From NCBI GenBank assembly GCA_000151295.1, contig GG745353.1:415896-479895 (forward strand): 64,000 bases of DNA, given 5' to 3'. How positions within the stretch are numbered: the first letter of the stretch is position 1; every line of letters begins with the position of its first letter. The position numbers and the translations under genes are program-made. The notes below the pieces were generated by a model. It was not told the DNA's origin. It was given only the letters and a program-made list of their open reading frames with translations, and did no database searches. Below, one piece after another: positions 41,187 to 52,812 of this stretch. This DNA is from Allomyces macrogynus ATCC 38327 (Eukaryota > Blastocladiomycota > Blastocladiomycetes > Blastocladiales > Blastocladiaceae).

Positions 41187-43080
41187 TCATACGGCTGCCG
41201 TCGCGCCGTTGAGCGGGCGGTACCGCAGCGGCATCGGGGTGGCTGTTGCCAAGACGATATTGAAGACGACGTCGTCGGGCGCCGGCGACGGCCTAATCTC
41301 GAAACGGCGCAACAGGTGCGTGAGGAACATGGCCATTTCCGTTTCGGCGATGCGGCGGCCGACACACATGCGCGGGCTACAGCGAGGAAAAAAAACAACG
41401 TGAGTCGCGAAAATGCGGGGCGTCAAGCTCGACCAAAAACGCACCCAAACCCAAAGGGCAAATGCGCAAACGGATGAATACCCCCACGGTCCCAGCGATC
41501 CGGGTCAAATGTGTCCGGATCGGCAAAGAACTTGTCGTTGTGCGCAATCGCCTCCATCCCAAGCATCATTTCCGTATCCCGCGGCACCGCATACCCGCCA
41601 ACCACCGCGTCCTGCGCAAGGAACCGCATATTGATCGGGAAAACCGCACATACGCGCGTCGTTTCCATAATCACGTTCTTCAAGTACTTGAACTGCGCGA
41701 GGTGCGCCGCATCCACGGCCACGTTCGGATTCTCCCCCACGACGCGCACAATCTCATCGCGCAACTTACGCTGCACGCTCGGGTACCGCCCGAGTAAATT
41801 CATCGCATTCAGCAACGTGCGCGACGTCGTGTCGATCCCGGCAATCAACAAGTCGACCGTTGTCGACAACAAGTCGGCGCGCGTGATCGACGTGTCGCGC
41901 TGCAGGACGTGCCCGAGAAACGTGCCCTGCAATTTGGCCGGATCCCGCGCGCATTCGGTGAGCGTCGTGTCCATGAGCGTGCGCGTCACATCCATCATTT
42001 CTTCCATGGCGGTAAAGTGCTCGCGCGCGGTGCGTGTCAGCTGGTTGCGCCAGATAAAAGTGGGCAGCATCACGACGGGGCCCGTGGTCTCGCCCATGGC
42101 GTTGACCGTGCGCACCATGTCCCGTGCGAGCGGGTTCGGGTGGGCGTCGAGCGCGCCGAGACGTTGGCCGAGAATTACTTCGGAGACGGCTATCGCGGGT
42201 GAAGATGGAGTCAGCAAACGTGAGAAAATGTGAGCAGAGACGGGGTGGGCTGGGATCGAGTCGAGCACCAGCGAGGCGTGACAGGGGCGAAACAGGGTGG
42301 GCAAAGAGCGCGTCACACCTTCAATCGTCCAACGCATGACCAGGTCTTCCATGACGAACGGGTCCTTGCCAGCGAGCGTCTGCGGGCCAGCCTCGCGCAG
42401 CCCCTGCTCGAGATTCGTCATGGCCTGCACCGTCGCCGTGTTAATCGCGGGGAAATGCGCGTTGACGTTTTTTGGTTGTGAAATCGGGGCCTGGACGGCT
42501 AACCGCAGCTTCTTCCACTCGTGACCATTTCTGTTCGATTCCATGGAAGAGCCGCAAAGTGAGCCAGGCCCCAAACAACGCAACGCGACCCTAACACTCC
42601 TACATACTCAAACACAACCCCAAGCGGCACCTGTCGCCTTTCGCGCATGTGCAGCCACGTCAGCACGCCCGGCCGTTTCGGGAACGGCCCCTCGTTACGG
42701 TGCACGTCCGCGACCATATCCGGATCCGTCACGAGCACGGCATCGCGGTCGTAGCCTGGCATGCGCAGTCGCACGATCGGGCCGTACTTGGCGGCCAGCT
42801 TCTTGACGACGTGATGGAATTTTTTCCCCGTGTCCTTGGGCTCGAGCTTGCCAAATTCAATCGCGGATCCGAGAAGAGGCACCCTCGGCACGCTGGGGAT
42901 CGCGTCAAATGGTTTAGGTGTTGGCGCGGCAGAGTTGGGCGCTGGAACCGAAGACGAGGCGGGGTTGGCCAATGATGCCCAAGAGCGCGCTGATACTTTG
43001 GAGGTGTCGCTGATCCGGTAGGCTGGAGCAGCGCAAAGCCGGTACTGCAACGCAGCTGCTGACGGCACGCGAGCAATCAT
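41187..43080 (-). CDS. Cytochrome P450, array copy 1
   Basis: Exons (minus) 43080-42608, 42530-42319, 42189-41445 and 41376-41187; 539 aa. N-terminus MIARVPSAAALQYRLCAAPA looks like a mitochondrial presequence rather than an ER anchor. Features: AAKYGPIVRLRMPG, LVTDPDMVADVHRNEGPFPKR, NGHEWKKLRLAVQ, VILGQRLGALD, I-helix LIAGIDTTSRTLL, K-helix ETTRV, meander DPDTFDPDRWD, and the haem loop FGFG-PRMCVGRRIAEMEM, split by intron 3. NGxEWxxLR and LGQRLGAL are typical of the mitochondrial P450 clan (CYP11/24/27). Such enzymes take electrons from a ferredoxin. Substrate unknown. It is the most diverged of the intact copies, with an unusual region AQAPISQPKNVNAHFP. Confidence 0.88.
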
Positions 43081-43610
43081 TGTTACAGTTGGCGTTGGCA
43101 CTATAGATTCTTGCAAAGTTCACGACGTGCTGGCAGTATGCAGAACGTTGGTGCTGGTCCGCTTGACGTGAAGATGCTATAAGTTGGGTGGCGCCGAGAA
43201 GCAAGATGGCAACTGGGCCGCCGCTTCTGTGTTTCGACTGGAGTGGAAGGAGAAATGCAGGCACAAACTGTATGGAACGAATCAAAAGAATAGACGTTGG
43301 ACTTCCAAGTCACAACCAAGTCACAACCAAGTCACAACGAGTATCATCCTTTTCGATGTCCTCTCTGTCGATAACAAAGGATGCCCATTGCCGCGTTGGA
43401 CCATGTCCGAGCGTGGGATAGAACACGAATTGACCAGTATGGCCAACGTTCATAAATATCGGCACTGATGCAGAAAAGCCGCTCCGTTTGGCACAGAAAT
43501 GTGGTACATTGTTACAGGCAGCCATGTCAAAAAAGGAGCACAAAAGTGCGCGGAATCGCGCTCGAAATATCACGAACTATGCCACCGTTGCATGGGCAGG
43601 ACGCGCCCGA
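43081..43610. other. Spacer between P450 copies 1 and 2
   Basis: Promoter of copy 1 and 3' flank of copy 2. It has a short direct repeat, CAAGTCACAAC, three times near 43305-43340. Confidence 0.5.
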
Positions 43611-45481
43611 CTAGGACGTGGTCGTGCCCTTCGCCGACTTGGCATCGAGCGGGCGGAACTTGAGGGGCATGGGCCCAGCAGTCGAGAGCAGGACGTTGTA
43701 GATAAAGTCCTCGGGTGCGGGCGCGGGCATAATCTCGAACCGGCGCAGCAAGTGCACAAGGAACGCCGTCATTTCCATCTCGGACACGCGACGACCGACG
43801 CACATGCGCGGACTGGAGAAAAAATGGTGGGTCAGCAACGGATTGTAAGTTGACGACGTAGCCTCTGATTTGCTGGAGTCCCTCGACATACCCAAAACCG
43901 AACGGCAACGCCGCAAACGGATGGATGTCCTTGGCGTCCCACCGATCCGGGTTGAACGTTTCCGGATCGACAAAGTACTTGGGGCTGTGCGCGACCGCCT
44001 CCGTGGCCAGCAGCATTTGGGTGCCCTGCGGGATCGCGTACCCGCCAACAATCGCGTCACGCGCGAGGAACCGCGTGTTGATCGGGACGACCAGGAACAT
44101 GCGCGTCGCCTCCTTGAGCACGTTCTTGAGATACTTGAATTTGGCGAGATGCGACGCGTCGAGTTGCGCGTTCGGGTCGGTACCCACGATCGCATAAATC
44201 TCGTTGCGCAACTTGGTCTGCACGTCCGGGTACCGGCCGAGCAAATTCATCGTGTTGAGAAGCGTCCGCGCCGTGGTGTCGATTCCAGCGAGCATGAGAT
44301 CGACGGCCGTCGATAGCAAATCCCTGCGCGTGAGTGTTGTGTCGCGTTGCAAGACTTGCCCAAGGAATGATCCCTGCAACTTGGCCGGGTCCCGCGCGAG
44401 TTCGTCAAGCGTCGTGTCCATGAGCTTGTTGGTCAAGTCCATGATTCTCTGCATTGCGTCAAAATGCTCGCGCGCCGCCGACGTCAAGCGGTTGCGCCAG
44501 ACAAACTCGGGCATGAGCAGCACTGGTCCCGTCGTGACAACCTGGGCGTAGACAGCGCGGATCATTTCGAGCGCGAGCGGGTTCGGCTCCACGTCGAGAG
44601 CGCCGAGGCGTTGGCCAAGAATGATGGTCGTGACGGCTGGCGGGAGCAAGGATGCGTCAAAGTGAGCAGAGCGTGAGCATCAGACGAATGGAGAGCGGCG
44701 ACACACCTTCTAGCGACCAGCGCATAGTAATTTCCTCCATGGCAAACAGCTCCTCTCCAGCAAGCGCACGCGGACCAGCGCAGCGCAAACCGTCCTCGAT
44801 CACGTTCATGACTTGAGCCGTGGCCGGGCCAATGGCTGGGCAGTACGTATGCGCATTCTTTGGTGGAAAAATGGGCGTTTGCACAGCCGAGCGAAGACGC
44901 TTCCAGTCATCGCCATTTCTAAGAGGTCATGGCCCGAATCAGCTTCGTCCAGAATACAAGTGCATTAGAAAGAGTACGCACTCGAAAACGAGACCCAGCG
45001 GCACATTCTTCTCCTTGCGGTAGTACTCCCAAGTCGGCGTGTTCCTGCGTCTCGGAATGGGGCCTTCGGCACGAAGTACCTCAGCGACCATGTCCGCGTC
45101 TGCAACGAGAACCACCTCAGTTGGCAGGCTTGGCAGAGAGACGCGCACAATCGGCCCATATTTTGCAGCCAGCTTCTTCATCGCGCTATTAATCTTTTGG
45201 CCCGTGTTCTTGGGCTCGAGGCGAATGAACTCAACCAGAGAACCAATAACAGGATGCGAAGGGGCGCGCGGAATAACAACAAACGACTTCGGCACAGGTG
45301 CAGTCATTGTGGGATCGACTGGTGCTGCCATGGACGGATCGGCGCAAGCAGACGCAGTGATTGTCTCATCGGCTGTCGCCTTGGTGCGAATCGCGACGCG
45401 GGTACTTCGAACACCACTCATCCGAGCGACGGTGATGCGGGCACCGCGCGATATTGTGGAAAGCAAGCGAGCGGACATCAT
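43611..45481 (-). CDS. Cytochrome P450, array copy 2
   Basis: Exons (minus) 45481-44982, 44918-44707, 44636-43892 and 43812-43611; 552 aa. The N-terminus, MMSARLLSTISRGARITVAR, is presequence-like. It keeps all P450 hallmarks: VLVADADMVAEVLRAEGPIP, WEYYRKEKNVPLGLVFE, NGDDWKRLR, TIILGQRLGALDVEPNP, MLAGIDTTARTLLNTMNLLG, LKEATRMFLVVPINTRFLAR, FNPDRWD, FGFG plus PRMCVGRRVSEMEM. Copy 3 (pseudogene) is its closest relative, sharing almost all of exon 3. The gene lies head-to-tail with copies 1 and 3. Catalytic residues (I-helix Asp-Thr, ExxR, haem Cys) are present, so it should be active. Confidence 0.9.
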
Positions 45482-46374
45482 GGCGTTGATGCGAATCGAT
45501 GAGTGAGCCTTGGGTGGTCGAGAGCCGCGCGAGCCTTTGAAAATGGATGCAGTCGCGTTTGGGTGCGAGAGTGTGCAGCAGATGTAAGTAGCAACTAGGG
45601 CTTGAGGGAGGTAAGAGAATTATCAACGACTTCGATGGCGGACGGCCGATGCACGCACGAGGAACTGCTACGGCTGCGTCCGAAGATTTTGATTGACTTG
45701 GAAGGCGGAGCTCATGTTTGGGCGGAAGTCTCGTCACAGGTCGTCACAGCTCGCCACCAAGTCATGTGCATCTTCAGAGACATTATTCTGTCATCCATCC
45801 GCCGGATCATGTTTCCGGGCCGGTATTGCATCGAGGCCATTTGGTTCCTCCTCCACCCCGATAGAGTGCACGGCGGTGGTGAAATGCATGTGCAGACGAT
45901 TGGAGCACGTATGAGCCATCTGGCATAGGCCTTGTTCTCCCTCAACAGCAATAGATTCCCTATCGAGCTCTTTTGTCATTCATGCGTGGCAAACTGCGGT
46001 TGCAGCATCGTAAGCCAGCGCGCTCCGCTCTGTCAGAGTTGCTCAATGATTCGCGCCTTGGCATTCACGCAACCAGCCATTGCCATCGTCGAAGGGAAGA
46101 ACGAAGCGAAAGTGAGCAGTATGTAAGTATGAAACCACTTGATTCGAGAATATTTGGAACCATTTTCCCCCCGTTCTGTGAGGAGTAGCCCGCCAGATCC
46201 AAAGTGTATGTCCTCTGCAGTCAGGCCTCAAGCCAGTCTTCAAGCCAGTACTCCACCAAGGAAAAAGAGCGGTTCGTGTTGATTATGAAATTGCATGAGC
46301 GGCTTTGATTAGAAGCGGGGAGAGCCGGGCAATTCAGTGCTCAGCACATCACGAAATGAGCGAAAAGAATCGGA
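45482..46374. other. Spacer between P450 copies 2 and 3
   Basis: About 890 bp holding the copy 2 promoter and the 3' flank of the copy 3 pseudogene. No gene recognised. A plus-strand frame (45602-45928) is open but unlike any family. Confidence 0.45.
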
Positions 46375-48264
46375 TTAGGACACAGTCGTGGCAACTGACT
46401 TGGCATCCAGCGGGCGGAATTTGACCGGCATCGGACCAGCGGTCGAAAGAAGCACATTGAAGATAATGTCCTGGGGCGCCGGCGCGGGCAAGATCTCAAA
46501 CCGGCCCAGCAAATGTGCGAGGATAACCGTCATTTCCATCTCGGACACACGACGACCGACGCACATACGCGAACTAAATGGAGGGGAGAGGGATATCAGC
46601 AACAGCAACAATTTGCGACGCGCCAAATCACAGCTGTGATTGTTAGAACTTGACGCACCCAAGTCCAAACGGCAGTGACGCGAACGGGTGAATATCCTTG
46701 GCGTCCCACCGGTCTGGGCTGAACGTCTCCGGATCGGCAAAGTACTTCGGGCTATGCGCGATAGTCTCCGACGCCAGCAGCACCGCGGTGCCTTGCGGGA
46801 GGGCGTAGCCGCCAACAACCGCATCGCGCGCGAGGAATCGCGTGTTGATCGGGACGACCATGAACACCCGCGACGCCTCCTTGAGCACGTTCTTGAGGTA
46901 CTTGAACTTGGCGAGATGCGACGCGTCGAGTTGCGCGTTCGGGTCGGTGCCCACGACTGCATAAATCTCGTCACGCAACTTGGCCTGAACGTTCGGGTAA
47001 CGGCCAAGTAGATTCATGGTGCTGAGCAGCGACCGCGACGTTATGTCGATCCCAGCGAGCAAAAGATCGACGGCCGTCGACAGCAAGTCCCGGCGCGTAA
47101 TCGTAGCGTCGCGTTGCAAGACTTGCCCAAGGAACGAGCCCTACAACTTGGCCGGGTCTTTTGCGAGCTCGTCAAGCGTCGTGTCCAAGAGCTTGTTGGT
47201 CGTCCATGATTTTCTGCATGGCCTTGAAGTGCTCGCGCGCAGGCTTTGTCAGGCCAGAGCTCCAGACAAACTCGGGCATGAGCAGTACTGGTCCCGTTGT
47301 GACAATTTGGGCGTAGACAGCGCGGATCATTTCGAGCGCGAGCGGGTTCGGCTCCACGTCGAGTGCGCCGAGGCGCTGGCCAAGAATGATGGTCGTGACG
47401 GCTGGCGGGAGCAAGGATGGGTCAAAGTGAGCAGAGTGTGAACATCAGACGAGTGGAGAGCGGCGACACCTTCTAGCGACCAGCGCATAAAAATTTCCTC
47501 CATGGCAAACACTCCTCTCCAGCAAGCGCGCGCGGGCCAGCTCGACGCAAACCGTCCTCGACCACGTCCATGACCTGCGTCGTGGCCGGACCGACAGCCG
47601 GGCAATACGCGTGCGCGTTCTTGGGCGGAAAAATAGGCGTTTGCACGGCCGAGCGCAGCCGTTCCCACTCGTCGCCGTCCCTGAACATGACAGTGACACG
47701 AAATGCGTATGAACCACTTCTGCAAAATCACAATTTTCGGTCAGAGCACGCACTCAAACACGAGTCCCATTGACACATTGTTCTTATTGCGGTAGTACTC
47801 CCACGTCGGTGCATTCTTCCGTTTCGGAATCGACCCCTCAGCACGAAGCACTTCAGCCACCATATCTGCATCCGCCACAAACACCGTGTCGCACGATTCG
47901 CCCGGCAGACGGGCCCGCATAATTGGGCCATACTTTGCTGCAACCTTCTTGACGACCTCGTGAATCTTCTGGCCGGAGTTTTTGGGCTCCAGGCGAGAAA
48001 ACTCGAGAGCCGAGCCAAGGACAGGTAGCGACGGGACGTGTGGAATGGAATCAAATGGCTTGGTGCGGGCGACGTCGTGGGATCGCAGGCTGGTGATGGC
48101 ATCAGCGGGACAGTGCGGGTGAACGCGGCTGCTGCCTCGACGGCCGTCGCCTTGGTGCGAATCGCAATATTGATACTCGTGGCACAATTCTTGCGAGCTG
48201 CGGCATGTGCGTAGCTGTGCATGCGGATCAAGACTGCAAGCTGCATCGACCGATAAAACATCAT
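46375..48264 (-). pseudogene. Cytochrome P450, array copy 3 (pseudogene)
   Basis: Exon blocks (minus) 48264-47754, 47680-47470, 47401-46659 and 46573-46375 line up with the intact copies, but four lesions are visible. (1) A one-base loss near 48058-48063 before the KPFDSIP motif. (2) A one-base loss near 47511 in exon 2, which is 211 rather than 212 nt. (3) A two-base loss near 47200 in exon 3, 743 rather than 745 nt. (4) A TAG at 47143-47141 where relatives have a Gln codon (AKLQG). Splice sites, the I-helix (LLAGIDITSRSLL), the K-helix and the haem loop (SRMCVGRRVSEMEM) are still readable. Decay therefore looks recent. It is most like copy 2. Confidence 0.88.
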
Positions 48265-48951
48265 GTCGAAACCGCGTGAAACTGCTGGAAGAGTTGAATG
48301 GCCGTGAGAGCCGAGAGATCTTGGAGAGTGCCTGCAGTTGCGCTCAGCTTTTAGAGTCCATGGTGCTGGGAGAGCATAACTCGATGAGCGAGCTGCAGTC
48401 AAGGGCAACTAATGCATCGAAGCAAGCGTGGAAAACCTTCATGCACTATCACATGAGCCTTCCATCCTTCACGTCAGGGAAGCTGACACCTCCACATCGA
48501 CACCTTGCAGTTGTGTCGTCTAAATTAGTTTCTGGCCCCATGATCGAGTCAGTGACGTTTCATTCAAGCTTCTCCACTCGGTCCTCAAATGAGGTGATGG
48601 ACGCGCTGACGTCGCTTCAACATGTTGGAGGGAACGTGTGGGTCTTGCCTGGAAAAGACCGCAACCAATGCGTTGGCCAAGTGCTCGCTCAGGAGAACGA
48701 GACGGGTCATTTCCAAGCTAAAACCACTGATTTTTGGCTTTGTCGACGAAAAAAGGGTTCCTCCATTTTTTCTCCACTCTCATTGTAGGTTCGGGCGGCT
48801 CAAACATAGATGGCCACGAGTCGGACCTCTCATATCCTTCAAATACAAAGCCATCGCTTGCAAAAACAAAATCCTTCGTCATCTCTGCGCTGTTCCCCAG
48901 CGCTGATGGCCTATCAACGGCCTCGGAACATACATCAAAACAAGGATCAGC
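48265..48951. other. Spacer between P450 copies 3 and 4
   Basis: About 690 bp, no recognisable gene. A plus-strand frame at 48207-48788 is open for 193 codons without any family feature. Confidence 0.45.
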
Positions 48952-50820
48952 TCACAGCGTTGAAGCCATCATAGCACTGAGCGGGCGGAACTTGAGCGGC
49001 ATCGGCCCAGCGCTCGACAAGAGCACATTGTACAACATTTCTTTGGGTGCGTGAGCCGGCATGATCTCGAACCGACGCAACAGGTGCGCAAGAAACACGC
49101 TCATTTCCATTTCGGCAATCCGCCGACCGACACACATGCGTGGGCTATGGAATGGACAGGACAGCACGGTGAGATTTGAAAGAAGGAAGGAAAGTAACTG
49201 AATGCGCGCGTACCCAAACCCAAACTGCAACGAAGCAAACGGATGAATATCCTTGCTCTCCCACCGGTCCGGGTTGAACGTGAGCGGGTCGGCAAAGTAC
49301 TTGGCCTTGTGCGCAATCGCCTGCGAGCCCAGCAGCACCTCGCTCCCCTGCGGGAGCAAGTGCCCACCGACGACCGCGTCGCGCGGCAGGATCCGTGCGT
49401 TGACGGGCACAATCATGTAGAGTCGCATGGCCTCCTTAATCACGTTCTTGAGGTACTTGAACTGCGCGAGATGCGTCGCGTTCACGGCCACGGCCGGGTC
49501 GGTGCCGACAACCGCATTAATCTCGTCGCGCAATTTGGCTTGCATGTCAGGGTGCCGGCCCAACAGGTTCATAATATTGAGCAGCGACCGCGCTGTCGTG
49601 TCGATCCCGGCAAACAGCAGATCGACGGCGGTCGCGAGCATTTCGTCGCGGGTAATCGTCGCGTCGCGCTGCAAGACGTGCCCGAGGAACGTGCCGTGCA
49701 ACTTGGCCGGGTCCTTGGCGCACTCGGTGAGCGTCGTGTTCATGATCCGCGTGGCCAGGTCCGTGATCGTCTTGATCGCCTCAAAGTGCTCCCGCGCGGC
49801 GGGCGTCAACTGGTTGCGCCAGACGAATTCGGGCATGATAAAGACGGGGCCCGTCGTGTTCACGGCCGTGTTGTTGGCGCGGATCATTTCGAGTGCGAGA
49901 GGGTTTGGCTCCGCATCGAGCGCGCCGAGACGTTGGCCCAAAATGATGGTCGTGACGGCTGGTGGAAGCATGAATGGGTCATGGTGAGCCGAGCGTGCGA
50001 GTCGGCCGGGTGGAGAGCAACGACATACCTTCAAGGGACCAGCGCATCGTGATTTCCTCCATTGCAAACAGGTCCTCTCCGGCGAGGGTGCGTGGACCGG
50101 CGCGACGCAACCCCTCCTTGATGACTTCCATGGCCTGCGCCGTGGCTGGATTGATGGCCGAGCAGTAATTATGCGCGTTCTTGGGCGGGAAAATGGGCGT
50201 TTGCACGGCCGAGCGCAGCCGTTTCCAGTCCTCCCCGTCACTAGACGATCAGAACCCGTGAGCATGAATACGAAGCAACCTTGGAAGTGCTTTGAGAGCA
50301 CGCACTCGAGCACAAGACCCATCGGCAATCCATTTTGCTTGCGATAGTACTCCCACGTTGGCACGTGCCTGCGCCGCGGAATCGGCCCTTCTGCGCGCAA
50401 CACCTCGGCAACCATGTCCGCATCCGTGATGAGCACCGTGTCGCGCGCCTCGCCCGGCATCCGGACGCGGACGATCGGGCCGTACTTGGCTGACAGCTTC
50501 TTGACGACCTCGTGGAACTTCTGGCCCGTGTTCTTGGGTTCGAGGCGAGCAAACTCGAGCGCGGCTCCAAGGACGGGAAGTGTCGGCACGCGCGGGATCG
50601 CTTCAAATGGTTTCGGCGCAGGCGCTGCAGCGGGGTCGGCGCGAGCTGATAAGTCCGGCGGAGGAAGCTTCGAGCAGGTCGAGGCATTTGCAGTCCCGAC
50701 AGCCGTGGCCTTGGTGCGAATGCCGATGTTGGTGCTTGTCGCGACGACTGGAACGCGCACGGTGCAGATGGCAGCGGCACGAGCGCAGTACATCAGCGCG
50801 GCGCGCGAGCGAATCATCAT
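48952..50820 (-). CDS. Cytochrome P450, array copy 4
   Basis: Exons (minus) 50820-50306, 50240-50029, 49958-49214 and 49144-48952; 554 aa. N-terminus MMIRSRAALMYCARAAAICT, Arg/Ala-rich, suits mitochondrial import. Motifs: SAKYGPIVRVRMPG, LITDADMVAEVLRAEGPIPRRR, DGEDWKRLRSAVQTPIFPPK, TIILGQRLGALDAEPNPLAL, FVWRNQLTPAAREHF, I-helix LLFAGIDTTARSLL, K-helix IKEAMRLYMIVPVNAR, FNPDRWESKDIHPF and haem loop FGFG-PRMCVGRRIAEMEM. It appears intact and is the best reference copy of the array. Introns are 65, 70 and 69 nt. Downstream neighbour copy 3 is dead; upstream is the unrelated NIF3 gene. Substrate unknown. Confidence 0.92.
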   Translation of the reverse strand: MMIRSRAALMYCARAAAICTVRVPVVATSTNIGIRTKATAVGTANASTCSKLPPPDLSARADPAAAPAPKPFEAIPRVPTLPVLGAALEFARLEPKNTGQKFHEVVKKLSAKYGPIVRVRMPGEARDTVLITDADMVAEVLRAEGPIPRRRHVPTWEYYRKQNGLPMGLVLECVLSKHFQGCFVFMLTGSDRLVTGRTGNGCARPCKRPFSRPRTRIITARPSIQPRRRPWKSSRRGCVAPVHAPSPERTCLQWRKSRCAGPLKVCRCSPPGRLARSAHHDPFMLPPAVTTIILGQRLGALDAEPNPLALEMIRANNTAVNTTGPVFIMPEFVWRNQLTPAAREHFEAIKTITDLATRIMNTTLTECAKDPAKLHGTFLGHVLQRDATITRDEMLATAVDLLFAGIDTTARSLLNIMNLLGRHPDMQAKLRDEINAVVGTDPAVAVNATHLAQFKYLKNVIKEAMRLYMIVPVNARILPRDAVVGGHLLPQGSEVLLGSQAIAHKAKYFADPLTFNPDRWESKDIHPFASLQFGFGYARIQLLSFLLSNLTVLSCPFHSPRMCVGRRIAEMEMSVFLAHLLRRFEIMPAHAPKEMLYNVLLSSAGPMPLKFRPLSAMMASTL

Positions 50821-51073
50821 CGTGGTTGTGTTGAGCGGCAACGCGGTTCAGAGCTGGGACCTGGTCGCTGAAGTGCACAAGACGGGAGGAAGCATGAGCG
50901 CGCGTTTCTTCCGGCCATCAAGTCAGAGTGCATATCCGCGGCGAAGCAGCGCCAAGCAGCGAAGTGACTTGGAGCCATTTCCCTACATCGGCCATCTTTT
51001 CACAATCGACCAAAGTTGATATTTTTTCGTCGCCAAACTGCCCTGAACCAGTATCAATGCTTATATTCACCGG

Positions 51074-52292
51074 TCACTGCACGACGAGCGGGTCGCGGTC
51101 AACGGTGCTCACGACCACCTTGAGCCCAGCGTCGCGCTCGAGCCGCGGCTTCAAGACCGCACTCAAGTACCCCCGCTCCGTGTTGGTGTGCTCGCACAGC
51201 ACCACGTGCGACCCCGTCTGGACCGCCCCCAGAACCTCGTGGTGGCCCATTTCGCCCGTCCACAGAAGGTCTGGACGCGTGGCGGCGCGCGAAAAGACGG
51301 ACGCGCCAGAGCCGGCGCACATGGCAATCGACGAGATCTTGTGGTTGCGCGGCGCGGTGGCGACGCGGACTGCGGGCAGGAGCAACAAAGAGGAATGAGG
51401 TGTGGGCCGCGGGGAGCGGGAAGGTGACAGACAGGCTCATACCAAACGGCAAGTTGAGGTGCTTCTTGATGGCCGCGATGACATCCGGGAGCGACTGCGG
51501 CGACGTGAGCTCGATGATCCGACCGGAGCCCTCTGGGCCCGGGTTGGCCGCGTTCGACGGCGTGATGGGTGCAGTCGACTTGATGCCGAACTGTTCGAGG
51601 CCCTTGGCGAGCCAGTCGTTGACTAACTCAGCGTGAAAATGTCAGTCCATGTCCGAGAAAAGATGAAGAGTTAGGAATGAATCGTACTCCCGCCCTGTGC
51701 GGCGTCCAGCGACGTGTGAGGGCAGTAGAGCGAGATGCCGCGCGCAATGAGCTTCATGATCACTTCTTGCTTGATCGACTCGGCGTCACCGTCCGTGGCG
51801 AGGTTGAGCTTCTTCCACCCGCTGCAATCGTTGAACGTGATCAGTTTAGCCCATAGAGTAATCGATTCGGATCGCAATCAGTGCGCACCGGAAAATGGTT
51901 GGGTGGTAAGCGACGATCACTGTCAACAGAGCGCGCCGAGCGTGGTCAGATTCCGATCGCCGATCAAGTCCGATAAAAGCACAAACGTACCGCCAACGTT
52001 GCCGAGCTGCAGGGCCTCTTCGAGCACTTGCGGCGTCAGATCAATCGTCAAGAACACAGTATCCGCCTCCTGCCGTGGGTACGGCGCTACGTTGTCACAA
52101 GTTCGCGTCAGATCACGGGCATGACGAGCCGCGCCGAAACTGGCCGCGTCTAGGACAACTCGAGCGCGGCAATTTGTCGAATTTGCAATGAGCACCTTCG
52201 ACCAGAACACCGACATTGTCCCACGCAGTCTCGGCGAGATGCAGCGGCGCAAACTTGTGGAAGGACGATTGAACTTGACGAAGCAAGGCCAT
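51074..52292 (-). CDS. NIF3: NIF3-family protein (NGG1-interacting factor 3)
   Basis: Six exons (minus): 52292-52196, 52086-51991, 51919-51889 (31 nt), 51821-51688, 51622-51443 and 51369-51074; 277 aa. Each junction restores family sequence: WDNVGVLVEAPYPRQ, LTIDLTPQVLEEAL, VIVAYHPTIFRGWKKLNL, LYCPHTSLDAAQGGINDWLAKGL, SPQSLPDVIAAIKKHLNLPFG, IAMCAGSGASVF, DLLWTGEMGHHEVL and VVLCEHTNTERGYL. The His (AYHP, PHTSLD), Asp and Glu of CEHTNTE match the di-metal site of NIF3/YbgI (DUF34). The family is universal but its reaction is still debated. It sits inside the P450 array between copies 4 and 5, on the same strand, and is unrelated to them. Confidence 0.92.
51889..51919 (-). other. 31-nt exon of the NIF3 gene
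   Basis: Flanked by TTGACAG and GTGCGC on the minus strand. It encodes VIVAYHPTIFR, which carries the metal-ligand His of the family. Without it the frame is lost. Confidence 0.8.
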
Positions 52293-52812
52293 ACTTGCTG
52301 GTACTGATTCGAGCTGTTCCAGGTGTTGCACGCCGTTTGGCGATGCTGATCTGGTCCTTGAGCGTGGATTGCTGCAAGTTATTTGCCGGTCCAAGGTCGG
52401 TGTTGGTGATCGGTTTGGAGCTGGCGCGACACGCTGTGAAGCTGATGTTTGCTCACACTCAAGTCATGCACAGCCAAGCAGGCCCAAATCCAACATGCTT
52501 GACAGATCAGCAAGAACCACTTTTGGAACCTGTCTCAAGCCGTTACTTTGCACAGGCAACCATGACCGCTCCTGACACAATTTTGAACAGTACTTGCTGG
52601 CGAAAGCGACCCTGTTGGAGGTGAGGGTCAGAATGTGACGATCCTCTTCTTGTCTGCCAAAATGTAATGGTATTGCATGGTGAATATTCAAACAATGCGT
52701 CCGCTCCTCCAACTTCACCGCTCGCCGACCAGACTCTCAAAACGGGTTCACATGGGCTGCGACTCAAAATCGTGCGACGTCAACCGCAGGGATTGGCGAG
52801 CGGCAACGCAAT
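52293..52812. other. Spacer upstream of NIF3
   Basis: 520 bp with no recognisable gene. It holds the NIF3 promoter and the 3' flank of P450 copy 5. Confidence 0.5.

Noticed and set aside
43870..50052. Plus-strand ORFs repeated across the P450 array
   Set aside because: They recur only because the P450 exon 3 is duplicated; they are antisense shadows with no own conservation pattern.
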